Source: Pseudomonas sp. C1C7 (GTDB lineage Bacteria; Pseudomonadota; Gammaproteobacteria; Pseudomonadales; Pseudomonadaceae). From it: a DNA stretch of 64,000 nucleotides. This document shows positions 32,239-41,692 of the stretch, piece by piece (position 1 is the first letter of the stretch; every line of letters starts with the position of its first letter). The DNA is taken from contig NZ_JABFMP010000007.1 in NCBI RefSeq assembly GCF_013359595.1, positions 124,001-188,000 of the forward strand, given 5' to 3'. The notes under the pieces are model-generated. The model was not told where the DNA came from. It was given only the letters and a program-made list of their open reading frames with translations, and did no database searches. The translations under genes were made by a program, and so were the position numbers.

Positions 32239-33447
32239 TTACCCCATGTGCTTGAGACTCACCACGTTGGTACCTGCACACAGTGTGTCTATGGAGTCCG
32301 CCCACGCCTGCATCATCTCTCGGCGTTGATCCAGATAAACAGCATGGTTGTAGGTGTCGCGAATGTCGTCCTTATCACCATGTGCAAGCTGTCGCTCAAT
32401 CCAGTCACGGTTATAGCTCCGGCCGTTCAACTCGGTTGACAGCAGATGACGGAAGCCGTGGCCGGTTTGTCGGCCCTCATACCCCATCAGCCGCAATGCC
32501 TTGTTGATCGTGTTTTCACTCATGGGGCGGGCGGGGTTTTGCTGGCCGGGAAATAGCAGCTCATAGCTACCGGTGAGCTCGTGAAGCTGGCGTAGGATGG
32601 ATACCGCCTGACGGGGCAATGGCACCACGTGCGGGCGACGGGCTTTCATCCGTTCTTTCGGTATCGTCCACGTAGCGGCGTCCAGATCGAATTCGGCCCA
32701 AAGCGCAGCGCGTAATTCGCCAGGGCGCACGGCGGTCAGCACCAGCAGGCGGATGGCAAGGCGGGTAGGGGCGTAAATCTTTGCGATTTCCACCTTGGCT
32801 AGCAAGTCGGGCAACTCCGCAAAGCAGATGTGTGGGTGATGGCGTGGGGGCTTGGGTGGCGCCGCCAACACATCCAGATCGGTGGCCGGGTTCGCGTCGA
32901 CAACGCCCTTTGCGAGCCCGTAGCGGAATATCTGGTGCAGCCACTGCCGAATTTTACCGGCAGCATTGAAGGTGCCGCGCGCTTCCACACTCCGTACCAG
33001 TGCCACCAACTCGGGCCGGGTAATTGCCTTCACGGGGCGCGAACCAATGCCGGGGATGATGTCGTTTTCCAAATACAGCTTGGCCTTGTAGCGGGTTGTC
33101 TCTGCCCAGCGTGGCGCGTTGTAGGTGTACCACTCCCGCGCCAGCACCTCAAAGGTCAGCTCAAGAGCTGTTTGAGCGTGTTTGGCGGCTTTGCGTTCTG
33201 CGCTGGGGTCTATGCCATTCGCCAGCTGTTCGCGTGCGCTGTCACGGCGCTGGCGGGCTTGTTGCAGGCTTATGGTGGGGTAGGCGCCGACGGCCAGTTT
33301 CTTTTCCTTGCCACCTACGCGGTATTTCAATTGCCACAGCTTTGAACCACTGGGGTTGATCAGCAGGTAAAGGCCGTTGGCATCGCTCAGTTTGAATGGC
33401 TTGTCTTTGGGTTTGGCTGCCTTGATGGCGCTGTCAGTCAGGGACAT
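32239..33447 (-). CDS. P4-type tyrosine integrase of the tRNA-Phe element
   Basis: 402 residues with the DUF4102 arm-binding domain (KPFKLSDANGLYLLINPSGS), a core-binding domain and the catalytic set Arg241 (VRPGEL), His330-x2-Arg333 (HGFRHL), His356 (QLAHGDKD) and Tyr366 (DTYNHA). All five are intact. It lies about 175 bases from the tRNA-Phe 3' end and reads away from it. It shares fold and family with the tRNA-Thr integrase but is clearly distinct in sequence. Confidence 0.95.
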   Translation of the reverse strand: MSLTDSAIKAAKPKDKPFKLSDANGLYLLINPSGSKLWQLKYRVGGKEKKLAVGAYPTISLQQARQRRDSAREQLANGIDPSAERKAAKHAQTALELTFEVLAREWYTYNAPRWAETTRYKAKLYLENDIIPGIGSRPVKAITRPELVALVRSVEARGTFNAAGKIRQWLHQIFRYGLAKGVVDANPATDLDVLAAPPKPPRHHPHICFAELPDLLAKVEIAKIYAPTRLAIRLLVLTAVRPGELRAALWAEFDLDAATWTIPKERMKARRPHVVPLPRQAVSILRQLHELTGSYELLFPGQQNPARPMSENTINKALRLMGYEGRQTGHGFRHLLSTELNGRSYNRDWIERQLAHGDKDDIRDTYNHAVYLDQRREMMQAWADSIDTLCAGTNVVSLKHMG

Positions 33448-33554
33448 ATCTTTGCTTCCAGTTGGGGGCTTTTGTTAAACCGAACCGGCAAGGCCCCCAG
33501 ATAGGCCCCCAATTAAGTGGGCTGCTAGGGAGCATTTGGGAAAGCATAGACAAC

Positions 33555-33580
33555 AAAAAACCCGCACTAGGCGGGTTTCC
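33555..33580. terminator. Terminator between tRNA-Phe and the integrase
   Basis: AAACCCGC-ACTA-GCGGGTTT with an A-run on one side; acts for the leftward tRNA transcript. Confidence 0.75.
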
Positions 33581-33621
33581 TGGGGCTTTCGGGTGGTTTA
33601 GACACCACCTGAAATTAATTA

Positions 33622-33646
33622 GTGGTGCCCAGAGACGGAATCGAAC
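33622..33646. repeat. tRNA-proximal attachment site of the satellite-like element
   Basis: GTGGTGCCCAGAGACGGAAT to 33646 covers the CCA end, acceptor arm and T-arm of tRNA-Phe; copied at 23516-23539. Confidence 0.75.
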
Positions 33647-33698
33647 CGCCGACACGGGGATTTTCAATCCCCTGCTCTACCGACTGAGCTATCTGGGC
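33623..33698 (-). tRNA. tRNA-Phe (GAA)
   Basis: 76 nt with encoded CCA. Acceptor GCCCAGA pairs with TCTGGGC, anticodon loop GATTGAAAATC, T-loop GGTTCGATTCC. Confidence 0.97.
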
Positions 33699-33708
33699 AA
33701 CGGGGCGC

Positions 33709-33737
33709 ATTAAACGGGTTTTTCAGGGGGTCGTCAA
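33709..33737 (-). promoter_or_regulatory. Sigma-70 promoter of tRNA-Phe
   Basis: Minus strand TTGACG, 17-base spacer, TTTAAT, ending 10 bases before the tRNA 5' end. Confidence 0.75.
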
Positions 33738-33800
33738 GCAAGTTTTCAAAAAAAATTTAATTATTACCGTCGCTTACGTTCCGACCCCCGCAAAAGCGGG

Positions 33801-34073
33801 TTATTCCGAGGGCGGTACGTAGCCTTCGGCCTTGGCGTATTCCTCGCCGGAGAAGTACTTGTCCATCTCGCCCTGAAGATATTTGCGATCTTCGGCGTTC
33901 ATCATGTTCAGGCGTTTTTCGTTGATCAGCAGGGTCTGGTGCTTTTGCCAGTCGGCCCAGGCCTTGGCCGAAACGTGGTCGAAAATGTCCTGGCCTTTGG
34001 CGCCAGGGAAGGGCGCGCGCTCCAGGGCGGGCAGTTCTTCTTTGTACTTGCGGCACATGATGGTGCGGGTCAT
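33801..34073 (-). CDS. YggX family Fe(2+)-trafficking / oxidative damage protection protein
   Basis: 90 residues, full length. Starts [20 protein letters not shown] and carries the family segments [20 protein letters not shown] and the conserved Cys7. Thought to protect iron-sulfur clusters and mediate iron trafficking in the cytoplasm. ATG overlaps the mutY stop (ATGA), an arrangement conserved in gamma-proteobacteria, where it supports the 4Fe-4S enzyme MutY and others. Confidence 0.95.
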   Translation of the reverse strand: MTRTIMCRKYKEELPALERAPFPGAKGQDIFDHVSAKAWADWQKHQTLLINEKRLNMMNAEDRKYLQGEMDKYFSGEEYAKAEGYVPPSE

Positions 34074-35137
34074 GACGACTCTCCTGCGTTCAATACGACG
34101 GCCGCGCGTTCGAGCAAGGTCTTGACCGGGGCGGCGAGGCCCAGGCGCGGCGGGGTGGCGAGGTTATACCAGAGCCAGTCGGCCTCGGCCACGTGATGGC
34201 CGGCCTCCTGGACCTGAACCAGCACGGGTTCGATGGACAATTGAAAATGACTGAAGGTGTGCACCAGCTCTGGCAGCGCCTGCCGGGTGCCGAGTTCGAG
34301 CGAGTGCTGCGAAGCCAGATGTTGCAGGTCGTCGAGGTCGTCGAGTTCCGGCAGGCTCCACAGGCCACCCCACAGGCCCGTCGACGGGCGACGGTAAAGC
34401 AGGATTTCCCCTTCGCCATTGGCGAGCATCGGCATCAGCGTGCGCTTCTGCGGGATGGCCTTGCGCGGCTTGGGGATCGGGTAGCGGGTTTCCAGGCCGA
34501 GCATGTGCGCTTCGCAGCCCTTTTCCAGCGGGCACAGCAGGCAGCTGGGTTTGCTGCGGGTGCAGAGCGTGGCGCCCAGGTCCATCATCGCCTGGGTGTA
34601 GGCGTTGACCCGGTCATGGGGCGTAAAGCGCTCGGCGTTCGCCCACAGCTGTTTGGCGACCTTCGGCTCGCCGGGGTAGCCCTCCTGCGCGGTAAAGCGC
34701 GCCAGCACCCGTTTGACGTTGCCGTCGAGGATCGGCGCACGCAGGCCCATGCTGATGCTGGCAATGGCCCCGGCGGTGGACAGGCCGATGCCGGGGAGAT
34801 CGGTGAGTTTTTCCACATCCCGCGGAAACTCGCCGCCGTACTGCTCGACGACGATCTTCGCGGTTTTCTGCAGATTGCGTGCGCGGGTGTAGTAACCCAA
34901 GCCGGTCCACAGGTGCAGCACTTCATCTTCAGGCGCAGCCGCCAGGGCCTCGACCGTCGGCAGCGAGGCCATGAAACGGTCGAAGTAGTTCAGCACCGTG
35001 CTGACCTGGGTTTGCTGCAGCATGATTTCCGAGACCCAGACCCGATACGGATTGATGTCCTGTTGCCAGGGCAAATCGTGACGGCCGTGGCGGTCGAACC
35101 AGTCCAGCACCGCCGTTGAAAACTGCTCGGCTCTCAT
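34070..35137 (-). CDS. mutY: A/G-specific adenine DNA glycosylase MutY
   Basis: 355 residues. Catalytic Glu37 ([11 protein letters not shown]), helix-hairpin-helix [12 protein letters not shown] (~114-125), Asp138 (ILDGNVKRV) and the 4Fe-4S ligands Cys192-x6-Cys199-x2-Cys202-x5-Cys208 are all present. The C-terminal NUDIX-like domain (~225-350) recognises 8-oxoguanine. Removes adenine mispaired with 8-oxoG. ATG at 35137 overlaps the asmA stop; the operon is asmA-mutY-yggX. Confidence 0.96.
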   Translation of the reverse strand: MRAEQFSTAVLDWFDRHGRHDLPWQQDINPYRVWVSEIMLQQTQVSTVLNYFDRFMASLPTVEALAAAPEDEVLHLWTGLGYYTRARNLQKTAKIVVEQYGGEFPRDVEKLTDLPGIGLSTAGAIASISMGLRAPILDGNVKRVLARFTAQEGYPGEPKVAKQLWANAERFTPHDRVNAYTQAMMDLGATLCTRSKPSCLLCPLEKGCEAHMLGLETRYPIPKPRKAIPQKRTLMPMLANGEGEILLYRRPSTGLWGGLWSLPELDDLDDLQHLASQHSLELGTRQALPELVHTFSHFQLSIEPVLVQVQEAGHHVAEADWLWYNLATPPRLGLAAPVKTLLERAAVVLNAGESS

Positions 35138-37362
35138 CGTTTGAACAGCCCCTTGAGTGCGTCTTTGAGTTCCGGGCTGACCTTGTCGCCAAGTTTCTCT
35201 TCGATTTTTTCGCCGATCCGCTCGCCGGCCATCTTGCTGGCGACCTGACCCATGCGTTCGTTGTCCAGGCGGCAGGCCTTGGCGCCGAGCTCCAGCGGGC
35301 CACGGCAGCGCAGCGGCCATTCGATGCCGACGAATTTCTCGCCCACCTGGCAGGCCGGATCCGGCATGTCGCTCTTGTCGCCTTCGACGATGATGCCGAC
35401 GCGATAGTCCATGCCCAGCACCCGCAGATCGACATCACCGTCGCCATTGACGATCATGCCCGGGATGCGGACTTTCAGGTCCGGGTTGCTGGCCACGCCG
35501 TTGCGCAAGTTCAGGTTGCCCTTGAGCTCCTGGAACGGCGTGTCCTTGCCCCGCGGTTCGCCGCTGAGGGTCTTGCGATTGAGCGTCGCGATGCCCCGGC
35601 ACAGCTGCTGTTCGAGGTTGGCATTGAGCAGCACGCCATTGTTGATGACGAAACTGGCGTTGCCGTTGAGGGTTTCGATCAGCGCTTTCTGGCTGTTGCC
35701 GGCGCCGGTCAGCGTACTGTTGAGGGTGACCAGGCCCTTGACCGGAGGGTTCTTGCCCTGGCTTTCGAGGATCTTCTCCACCGGCACCCGGTTGATCCGG
35801 GTCTGCAGGTTCAGCAGCGGCGCCTGTGGCCGCACATCGAGGGTGCCCTTGGCGTCGAAGCTGCCTTCGTACAGCTCGCCGCTCAGGTTCGACAGCGTCA
35901 GCAGCCCGCCCTGGCCGTTGGCCTTGAGAACGGCGTTGTGGATCGGCAGTTTTTCCAGGGTCAACTGGCCGAAGGTCAGGTCGGCGTCCACATCCAGCTT
36001 GCTCAGGCGTTCAACCGGCAGCAGGCGCTCGTTGCTCCACGCTTCCTTGGTCGGCGCCTGCGGCAGCGGCGTGGTGCCGGCGCCGGCCATGGCATCGGCT
36101 TCAGTGCTGGCGACTTCGGCCTGACGCACTTCCTTCGCGCTATTGGCTTGAGCAGATTTCGGCGGCAGGTAGCGGTCGACGTTGAAGGTGTCGGCCTTGA
36201 GGTTGGCGCGCAGCGACTGCTTGGCGAAGTCCTCGACGGCGATGCGCCCGGTGAAAGTGCTGTCGTCGACTTTCAGGTTGATGTCATCCAGCACCACGCT
36301 GCTTGGCGTGCCGGCCAGGCGGCTGACCAGCTCGACTTTGCTCAGGCTGCCCTCGGCCATCTTCGGCATCTGCTGGCCGATGCTGTCGACGAATTTCGCC
36401 AAATCGAACTGGGCAATCGACAGACCGCCGCTGACCTGCGGGGTCTTGTCCAGTTCGTTGACCTTCAGCTCGCCCAATGCCCGCAGCTGGTTGGCGGAGA
36501 TCTTGATGCCGGTCCATTCCGCGACATTGGCGGCCTTGTCCAGCAGCAGCTGGCCCTGGGCGGCGAAGGTCATGGTCTTGCCTTGCAGAGGATCACCAGC
36601 GAGTTCGCCGGACAGTTTCATGTCTTCGAGCTTGTAGCGCTGCAGCGCGCGTTCGAAGCGCAGTTCGCCGTTGAGCTCGGTGCGAACCCGCAGCACAGGC
36701 TGGTTGGTACCCAGGAAGGCGGTGAGCTTGACCGGGATGTTGGTGGAGTCATGCACCGGACCGGTGCTCAGCTGGATGCTTTCGGCGCTGAACTGGCGGC
36801 CGGTTTTTTCGTCGCTGTATTCGACGCGAGCGTTGTTGACGGTCAGGCTGTCGATGTCCAGGCGAATGGGTTGCGCAGGCTTTTCCACCGGGACGGTGGC
36901 TGGCGCTTGAGGCTCGCCGGTGGTGGCAGGCGGGGTGCCGGCGGTGCTCGCGGTGGCCGGGACCTTGCCGATGTCTTCCCAGTTGCCGTGGCCGTCCTTG
37001 TCGCGGTTCAGGCGCAGGTTCAGGCCTTCGACACGCACATCGCTCATCTGCACTTCGCGGCGCAGCAGCGGCAGCACGCGCACCGACAGACCGAGCATTT
37101 GCAGATCAGCGAAGGGTTCGGCCGGTTTGGCCAGGGTCGCCACGGCGGCGTCGTGCAGCTCAAGGCCCAGCCACGGGAACAGGCTCCAGCCGATATCGCC
37201 ATTGAGCGTCAGCTCGATGTGGGCCTTGTCGCGGGCAATCTGACGGATCTCGTCTTTGTAGTCGTTGGGATCGAAGAGGTGGGTCAGGGCAAAGCCCAGC
37301 GCCACAATGATCAGCAACAACCCGAGAAGTACCAGACCCAGGATTTTGCCGAACGCTTTCAT
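35134..37362 (-). CDS. AsmA family protein
   Basis: 742 residues, AsmA-type. One N-terminal transmembrane helix (LGLVLLGLLLIIVALGFALT) is followed by the AsmA opening LFDPNDYKDEIRQIA and a long beta-rich periplasmic region; the C-terminal conserved part includes GVASNPDLKVRIPGMIVNGD and GVLLNANLEQQLCRGIATLN. AsmA-like proteins form bridge-like tubes that carry phospholipids between inner and outer membrane. A Pro/Ala/Thr-rich linker lies around residues 130-165. First gene of the operon with mutY. Confidence 0.92.
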   Translation of the reverse strand: MKAFGKILGLVLLGLLLIIVALGFALTHLFDPNDYKDEIRQIARDKAHIELTLNGDIGWSLFPWLGLELHDAAVATLAKPAEPFADLQMLGLSVRVLPLLRREVQMSDVRVEGLNLRLNRDKDGHGNWEDIGKVPATASTAGTPPATTGEPQAPATVPVEKPAQPIRLDIDSLTVNNARVEYSDEKTGRQFSAESIQLSTGPVHDSTNIPVKLTAFLGTNQPVLRVRTELNGELRFERALQRYKLEDMKLSGELAGDPLQGKTMTFAAQGQLLLDKAANVAEWTGIKISANQLRALGELKVNELDKTPQVSGGLSIAQFDLAKFVDSIGQQMPKMAEGSLSKVELVSRLAGTPSSVVLDDINLKVDDSTFTGRIAVEDFAKQSLRANLKADTFNVDRYLPPKSAQANSAKEVRQAEVASTEADAMAGAGTTPLPQAPTKEAWSNERLLPVERLSKLDVDADLTFGQLTLEKLPIHNAVLKANGQGGLLTLSNLSGELYEGSFDAKGTLDVRPQAPLLNLQTRINRVPVEKILESQGKNPPVKGLVTLNSTLTGAGNSQKALIETLNGNASFVINNGVLLNANLEQQLCRGIATLNRKTLSGEPRGKDTPFQELKGNLNLRNGVASNPDLKVRIPGMIVNGDGDVDLRVLGMDYRVGIIVEGDKSDMPDPACQVGEKFVGIEWPLRCRGPLELGAKACRLDNERMGQVASKMAGERIGEKIEEKLGDKVSPELKDALKGLFKR

Positions 37363-37453
37363 GGGCGAGTCCTTGTAGTGAGTCGACGCAGTTGGTCGAA
37401 TTAAAAATTTAGCCGAGGAGTATAGCGCCCCGCAGTGGACGGCCGGTCAGCGA

Positions 37454-37858
37454 TCACTCGGACAGGGCATCGAGCGGCATGTTCAACTTCGCCGCCAGCG
37501 CCTGGGCCTCCAGGTGACCGGCGGGCGCGAGCAGGCGCAGGGTCGCGCCCGATTGCGCAGCCATGGCCTGTGCCTCTCGCACCAGACGTTCGGCAACCCC
37601 GCGACGACGGGTGATTTTTCGTACGCACAAATGGGAAAGGTGCCAGACCTGCGCTTGCCGTTGCAGGCGTGCCGCGCCCAGCAGTCGATCATTGAAGCGC
37701 CCGGCGATCAAGGTGCCTTCCTGCAGACTTGTTTCAAGTAATTGCGCGTCCCCGGTGAACGGCGCGAACAGCCAGTCCGGGGCGTCGCGGTAGATCTTCT
37801 GCAGATCCTGCTGATCCTGATCGGTAGCCTGATCCAGCGATTGGACAATGACCGGCAT
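37454..37858 (-). CDS. GNAT acetyltransferase, PanZ/PanM-like acetyl-CoA sensor
   Basis: 134 residues, GNAT fold. LSHLCVRKITRRRGVAERLV contains the acetyl-CoA pyrophosphate loop R-R-x-G-V/A; IAGRFNDRLLGAARL precedes it. The LSxLCVRxxTRRRGV pattern is that of PanZ (PanM), which promotes PanD maturation and limits pantothenate synthesis in enterobacteria. Identification as a PanZ-family protein is likely; function in Pseudomonas is inferred. AGGAGA lies four bases before ATG 37858. Confidence 0.75.
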   Translation of the reverse strand: MPVIVQSLDQATDQDQQDLQKIYRDAPDWLFAPFTGDAQLLETSLQEGTLIAGRFNDRLLGAARLQRQAQVWHLSHLCVRKITRRRGVAERLVREAQAMAAQSGATLRLLAPAGHLEAQALAAKLNMPLDALSE

Positions 37859-37882
37859 GGTCTCTCCTGTGAGTTGAACCGA

Positions 37883-37921
37883 CCCCGTGCAGGAGCAGCC
37901 TTCGGCAGCTCCTGCACGGGG
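37883..37921. repeat. REP-like hairpin between panZ-like gene and the OFA transporter
   Basis: CCCCGTGCAGGAGC / GCTCCTGCACGGGG, 14-bp perfect arms with the 11-base loop AGCCTTCGGCA. Related to the GCTGCCGAAGGCTGCGATC repeats at 52173 and 63030. Confidence 0.75.
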
Positions 37922-38150
37922 AGCACGTGAGCCAATAGTGGTACGAGAACAGACAACTTCGAAAAAACGTGATGTCACTTTGGTTTTTCTGTCACGTGCA
38001 AATGTTACCCTTCGCCCGTTCGTCTGCCCTTCTGCGACCCGATGTCGCACCAAGATGGAGCTTTACCTGAAAACAACAGTCGTGCCTGCGTGCGCCAAGG
38101 CTGGGGGTGAAGAGTGGATGGCGAATCATACTAATAATTGGGGATACACA

Positions 38151-39812
38151 ATGACCACGAGTATTGCGGCTGACGGCTACGCCGACCAGCCCTCGTTCCT
38201 GTCCAAGGAACGAATCATCGCCAGGCCCGGTTTCAACCGTTGGCTGGTGCCACCGGCCGCGCTGGCCATCCACCTGTGCATCGGCATGGCCTACGGCTTC
38301 TCGGTGTTCTGGTTGCCCCTGTCCAAGGCCCTGGGCATCACCAAGCCGGTCGCCTGCGCGCCGGACATGAGCTTCATTGCCCAGGTCTTCTCTTCGCAAT
38401 GCGACTGGCCGATCTCGATGCTTGGCTGGATCTACACCCTGTTCTTCATCTTCCTGGGTTGCTCGGCAGCCATCTGGGGCGGCTGGTTGGAACACGCCGG
38501 GCCGCGCAAGGCCGGTGTCGTGTCGGCGCTGTGCTGGTGTGGTGGCCTGCTGATCTCGGCATTGGGCATCTATACCCACCAGATCTGGCTGATGTGGCTA
38601 GGCTCCGGGGTCATCGGCGGTATCGGCCTGGGCCTGGGTTACATCTCGCCGGTGTCGACCCTGATCAAGTGGTTCCCGGACAAGCGCGGCATGGCGACCG
38701 GCATGGCGATCATGGGCTTCGGCGGTGGCGCGATGGTCGGTGCGCCGTTGGCGACTGCACTGATGAACCATTTCGGTTCGCCGGAAGGTGTCGGCGTGTG
38801 GCAGAGCTTCGTGGCCATGGCCGCGATCTACTTCGTGTTCATGATCGGTGGCGCGCTGTCCTACCGCGTTCCGCCAACCGGCTGGAAGCCTGAAGGCTGG
38901 ACCGCTCCTGCGAAAAAAGCTTCGAACGCGATGATCACCCACCGTCACGTGCACGTGAACGTGGCATGGAAAACCCCGCAATTCCGCCTGGTCTGGCTGG
39001 TGCTGTGCCTGAACGTATCGGCCGGTATCGGCATCCTCGGCATGGCTTCGCCGCTGCTGCAGGAAGTGTTCGGCGGCAAATTGCTGGGCAATGATCTGGC
39101 GTTCGGTCAGCTGGACGCTTCACAACTGGCGTCGATTGCCGCGATCGCTGCCGGTTTCACCGGTCTGCTGAGCCTGTTCAACATCGGTGGTCGTTTCTTC
39201 TGGGCATCGTTCTCCGACTTCCTGGGCCGCAAGAACACCTACTTCGTGTTCTTTGCCCTGGGTATCGCGCTCTACTCGCTGATTCCGAACCTCGGTCATG
39301 GCGGTCACATCGCTCTGTTCGTGGCGGCGTTCTGCATCGTCCTGTCGATGTATGGCGGCGGTTTCGCGACCGTTCCGGCTTACCTGGCCGACCTGTTCGG
39401 TACGCAAATGGTCGGCGCGATCCACGGTCGTCTGTTGACGGCGTGGGCGGCGGCGGGCGTGTTGGGCCCGGTGCTGGTGAACTACCTGCGTGAGTATCAA
39501 CTGAGCATCGGCGTTGAACGTGCCGCGGCCTACGACATCACCCTGTACATCCTGGCGGGCCTGCTGGTGCTGGGCTTCCTGTGCAACCTGATGGTGCGCC
39601 CGGTGGCCGACAAGTACTTCATGACCGACGCTGAACTGGCGGCCGAACAGGCGCTGGGTCACGACAAGGGCGCTGACGGCAGCACCGTGCTGGAGTGGAA
39701 AGCGGCTTCCGGTACCGGTCTGCTGGCTGTTGCTGCCTGGCTGGTGGTGGGTATTCCGCTGGCGTGGGGTGTGTGGGTGACGCTGCAGAAGACGGCGGTG
39801 TTGTTCCACTAA
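38151..39812 (+). CDS. OFA-type major facilitator superfamily transporter
   Basis: 553 residues, twelve main membrane segments plus a C-terminal pair. The oxalate/formate antiporter family pattern is visible: HLCIGMAYGFSVFWLPLSKA, GGIGLGLGYISPVSTLIKWF, PDKRGMATGMAIMGFGGGA and YGGGFATVPAYLADLFG. It is longer than OxlT (~420) because of an insertion near the middle (PTGWKPEGWTAPAKK...) and the C-terminal hydrophobic tail (TGLLAVAAWLVVGIPLAWGV). ATG at 38151 follows GGGG; upstream in-frame starts lack support. Probable anion or carboxylate exchange; substrate unknown. Strongly preceded by a ~230-base leader. Confidence 0.88.
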   Translation: MTTSIAADGYADQPSFLSKERIIARPGFNRWLVPPAALAIHLCIGMAYGFSVFWLPLSKALGITKPVACAPDMSFIAQVFSSQCDWPISMLGWIYTLFFIFLGCSAAIWGGWLEHAGPRKAGVVSALCWCGGLLISALGIYTHQIWLMWLGSGVIGGIGLGLGYISPVSTLIKWFPDKRGMATGMAIMGFGGGAMVGAPLATALMNHFGSPEGVGVWQSFVAMAAIYFVFMIGGALSYRVPPTGWKPEGWTAPAKKASNAMITHRHVHVNVAWKTPQFRLVWLVLCLNVSAGIGILGMASPLLQEVFGGKLLGNDLAFGQLDASQLASIAAIAAGFTGLLSLFNIGGRFFWASFSDFLGRKNTYFVFFALGIALYSLIPNLGHGGHIALFVAAFCIVLSMYGGGFATVPAYLADLFGTQMVGAIHGRLLTAWAAAGVLGPVLVNYLREYQLSIGVERAAAYDITLYILAGLLVLGFLCNLMVRPVADKYFMTDAELAAEQALGHDKGADGSTVLEWKAASGTGLLAVAAWLVVGIPLAWGVWVTLQKTAVLFH

Positions 39813-39854
39813 GCGCTCTGGCCCGGGACTCAATGGCCCGGGCATCCAACACCT

Positions 39855-39944
39855 TGTGGGAGCGGGCTTGCTCGCGAAAGCGGTGTGTCAGTCGACATTA
39901 ATGCTGGCTGACACATCGCATTCGCGAGCAAGCCCGCTCCCACA
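39855..39944. repeat. Inverted REP pair (BIME-like)
   Basis: TGTGGGAGCGGGCTTGCTCG at the left and its complement ending at 39944, with an inner TGTGTCAG/CTGACACA repeat. Occupies most of the gap before hisB. Confidence 0.85.
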
Positions 39945-40101
39945 TTTTGTTTTGTGGTGTCTCAAATGGCTTGTATGGACATGTACATCGCCGCTGACCC
40001 AAGGGTCTGTCCGTCAGCGATATCACCTCTCGTATTTCTGTTTGGCGCCCGCACGCCTATAATGGCTGCCTTTTTCGCCCAATGATTTTGCGGAGCTGGT
40101 G

Positions 40102-40695
40102 ATGGCCGAACGTAAGGCGTCTGTCGAGCGCGACACTCTGGAAACCCAGATCAAAGCCTCGATCAACCTCGATGGCACCGGTAAGGCCCGATTTGATATC
40201 GGTGTTCCTTTCCTTGAGCACATGCTGGACCAGATCGCCCGTCACGGGTTGATCGACCTGGATATCGTCAGCAAGGGCGACCTGCATATCGATGATCACC
40301 ACACCGTGGAAGACGTCGGTATCACCCTCGGCCAGGCCTTCACCCAGGCCATCGGCGACAAGAAAGGCATCCGTCGCTACGGCCACGCCTACGTGCCGCT
40401 CGATGAAGCGCTGTCGCGCGTGGTGATCGACTTCTCCGGCCGTCCTGGCCTGCAGATGCACGTTCCGTATACCCGCGCCACCGTCGGCGGTTTTGACGTC
40501 GACCTGTTCCAGGAATTCTTCCAGGGCTTCGTCAACCACGCCAACGTCACCCTGCACATCGACAACCTGCGTGGCCACAACACCCACCACCAGATCGAAA
40601 CCGTGTTCAAGGCTTTCGGCCGCGCGCTGCGCATGGCCGTGGAGCTCGATGACCGCATGGCCGGGCAAATGCCATCGACCAAGGGCGTTCTGTAA
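40102..40695 (+). CDS. hisB: Imidazoleglycerol-phosphate dehydratase
   Basis: 197 residues, monofunctional dehydratase (no phosphatase domain). Metal-binding motifs [17 protein letters not shown] and [16 protein letters not shown] are intact, as is [15 protein letters not shown]. Catalyses the sixth step of histidine synthesis. ATG at 40102, one codon after a GTG, with GGAG upstream. First gene of hisB-hisH-DUF2164-hisA-hisF; its TAA shares an A with hisH. Confidence 0.97.
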   Translation: MAERKASVERDTLETQIKASINLDGTGKARFDIGVPFLEHMLDQIARHGLIDLDIVSKGDLHIDDHHTVEDVGITLGQAFTQAIGDKKGIRRYGHAYVPLDEALSRVVIDFSGRPGLQMHVPYTRATVGGFDVDLFQEFFQGFVNHANVTLHIDNLRGHNTHHQIETVFKAFGRALRMAVELDDRMAGQMPSTKGVL

Positions 40696-41333
40696 TGCAG
40701 ACAGTTGCGGTTATCGATTACGGCATGGGCAACCTGCACTCGGTGGCCAAGGCCCTCGAGCACGTCGGTGCCGGCAAGGTGCTGATCACCAGCGATGCCA
40801 GCGTGATTCGCGAAGCCGACCGGGTGGTTTTCCCCGGCGTCGGTGCGATTCGCGATTGCATGGCGGAGATCCGTCGCCTGGGCTTCGACTCGCTGGTACG
40901 TGAAGTCAGCCAGGACCGTCCGTTCCTCGGCATCTGCGTCGGCATGCAAGCCTTGCTCGACCACAGCCAGGAGAACGACGGCGTCGACTGCATCGGCCTG
41001 TTCCCGGGCGAGGTGAAGTTCTTCGGCAAGGACCTGCGTGAAGACGGCGAACACCTGAAAGTCCCGCACATGGGCTGGAACGAAGTGAAGCAGACGGTCA
41101 ATCACCCGCTGTGGCACGACATCCCGGACATGGCGCGCTTCTACTTCGTGCACAGCTACTACATCGCCGCCGCCAACGCGCGCCAGGTGGTGGGCAGCGG
41201 TCACTACGGCGTCGATTTCGCCGCGGCACTGGCCGATGGCTCGCGTTTCGCCGTGCAGTTCCACCCCGAGAAGAGCCATACCCACGGCCTGCAACTGCTG
41301 CAGAACTTCGCGGCGTGGGACGGTCGTTGGTAA
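40695..41333 (+). CDS. hisH: Imidazole glycerol phosphate synthase, glutamine amidotransferase subunit
   Basis: 212 residues, class I glutaminase. Catalytic Cys in [15 protein letters not shown], His and Glu in [15 protein letters not shown]. Supplies ammonia to HisF. Translationally coupled to hisB through TAATG. Confidence 0.97.
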   Translation: MQTVAVIDYGMGNLHSVAKALEHVGAGKVLITSDASVIREADRVVFPGVGAIRDCMAEIRRLGFDSLVREVSQDRPFLGICVGMQALLDHSQENDGVDCIGLFPGEVKFFGKDLREDGEHLKVPHMGWNEVKQTVNHPLWHDIPDMARFYFVHSYYIAAANARQVVGSGHYGVDFAAALADGSRFAVQFHPEKSHTHGLQLLQNFAAWDGRW

Positions 41334-41597
41334 ATGGCTGTCAAGAAATCCAAGCCGTCGATCCTCACGCTCACCCCTGAGCAGGAGGCCGAGGCCAACC
41401 GCAAGATAAAGCGCTTCATGGAAGATCGCTTTGACCTTGACCTGGGCTCGTTCGAGGCGGCCGAGATTCTTGAGCTGTTTACCCGCGAAATTGCTCCGCA
41501 CTATTACAACAGGGCGATTTTCGATGTGCAGACACACCTCAAAGAGAGGTTCGAAAGCATCGAAAGCGACCTGTGGGCGCTCGAAAAAAGCAGCTGA
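41334..41597 (+). CDS. DUF2164 family protein
   Basis: 87 residues. Its ATG follows the hisH stop with no gap. The family pattern is clear: [40 protein letters not shown] and [20 protein letters not shown]. Small helical cytoplasmic protein of unknown role that often sits within Pseudomonas his genes. Confidence 0.9.
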   Translation: MAVKKSKPSILTLTPEQEAEANRKIKRFMEDRFDLDLGSFEAAEILELFTREIAPHYYNRAIFDVQTHLKERFESIESDLWALEKSS

Positions 41598-41680
41598 AAG
41601 CTTCAAGCTTCAAGCTGCAAGAGAGAAACATACACACGCATGCTTGCAGCTTGTGGCTTGCAGCTTGCAGCTCTTTTGAC
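41598..41680. repeat. AGCTTCAAGC / GCTTGCAGCT repeat before hisA
   Basis: AAGCTTCAAGCTTCAAGCTG pairs with the GCTTGCAGCTTGTGGCTTGC part on the right. A second copy lies just after hisA (42437-42515). Confidence 0.7.
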
Positions 41681-41692
41681 GAAGGAAAAAGC

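Larger units (their letters stand above)
23516..33646. mobile_element. tRNA-Phe integrated element, phage-satellite-like (integrase, AlpA, helicase-primase, TerS)
   Basis: 10.1 kb between a near-copy of the tRNA-Phe 3' end (23516-23539) and the tRNA itself (33622-33646). The integrase-proximal half (28.2-33.4 kb, all leftward) has the gene order of P4-like or PICI-like satellites: integrase, small regulator, AlpA, small gene, D5-type helicase, origin-like repeats, terminase small subunit. No capsid, tail, lysis or large terminase genes. The distal half (24.0-28.0 kb) holds metabolic or stress genes and Pseudomonas intergenic repeats, so either the satellite carries them or two insertions are nested. 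Confidence 0.7.

Noticed and set aside
23516..33646. Complete prophage at tRNA-Phe
   Set aside because: No capsid, portal, large terminase, tail or lysis genes between the att sites.
35116..37404. 762-codon open frame on the plus strand opposite asmA
   Set aside because: Mirror frame caused by high GC at codon position 3. The minus-strand AsmA protein has a signal anchor and family motifs; the plus frame has none and no ribosome-binding site.
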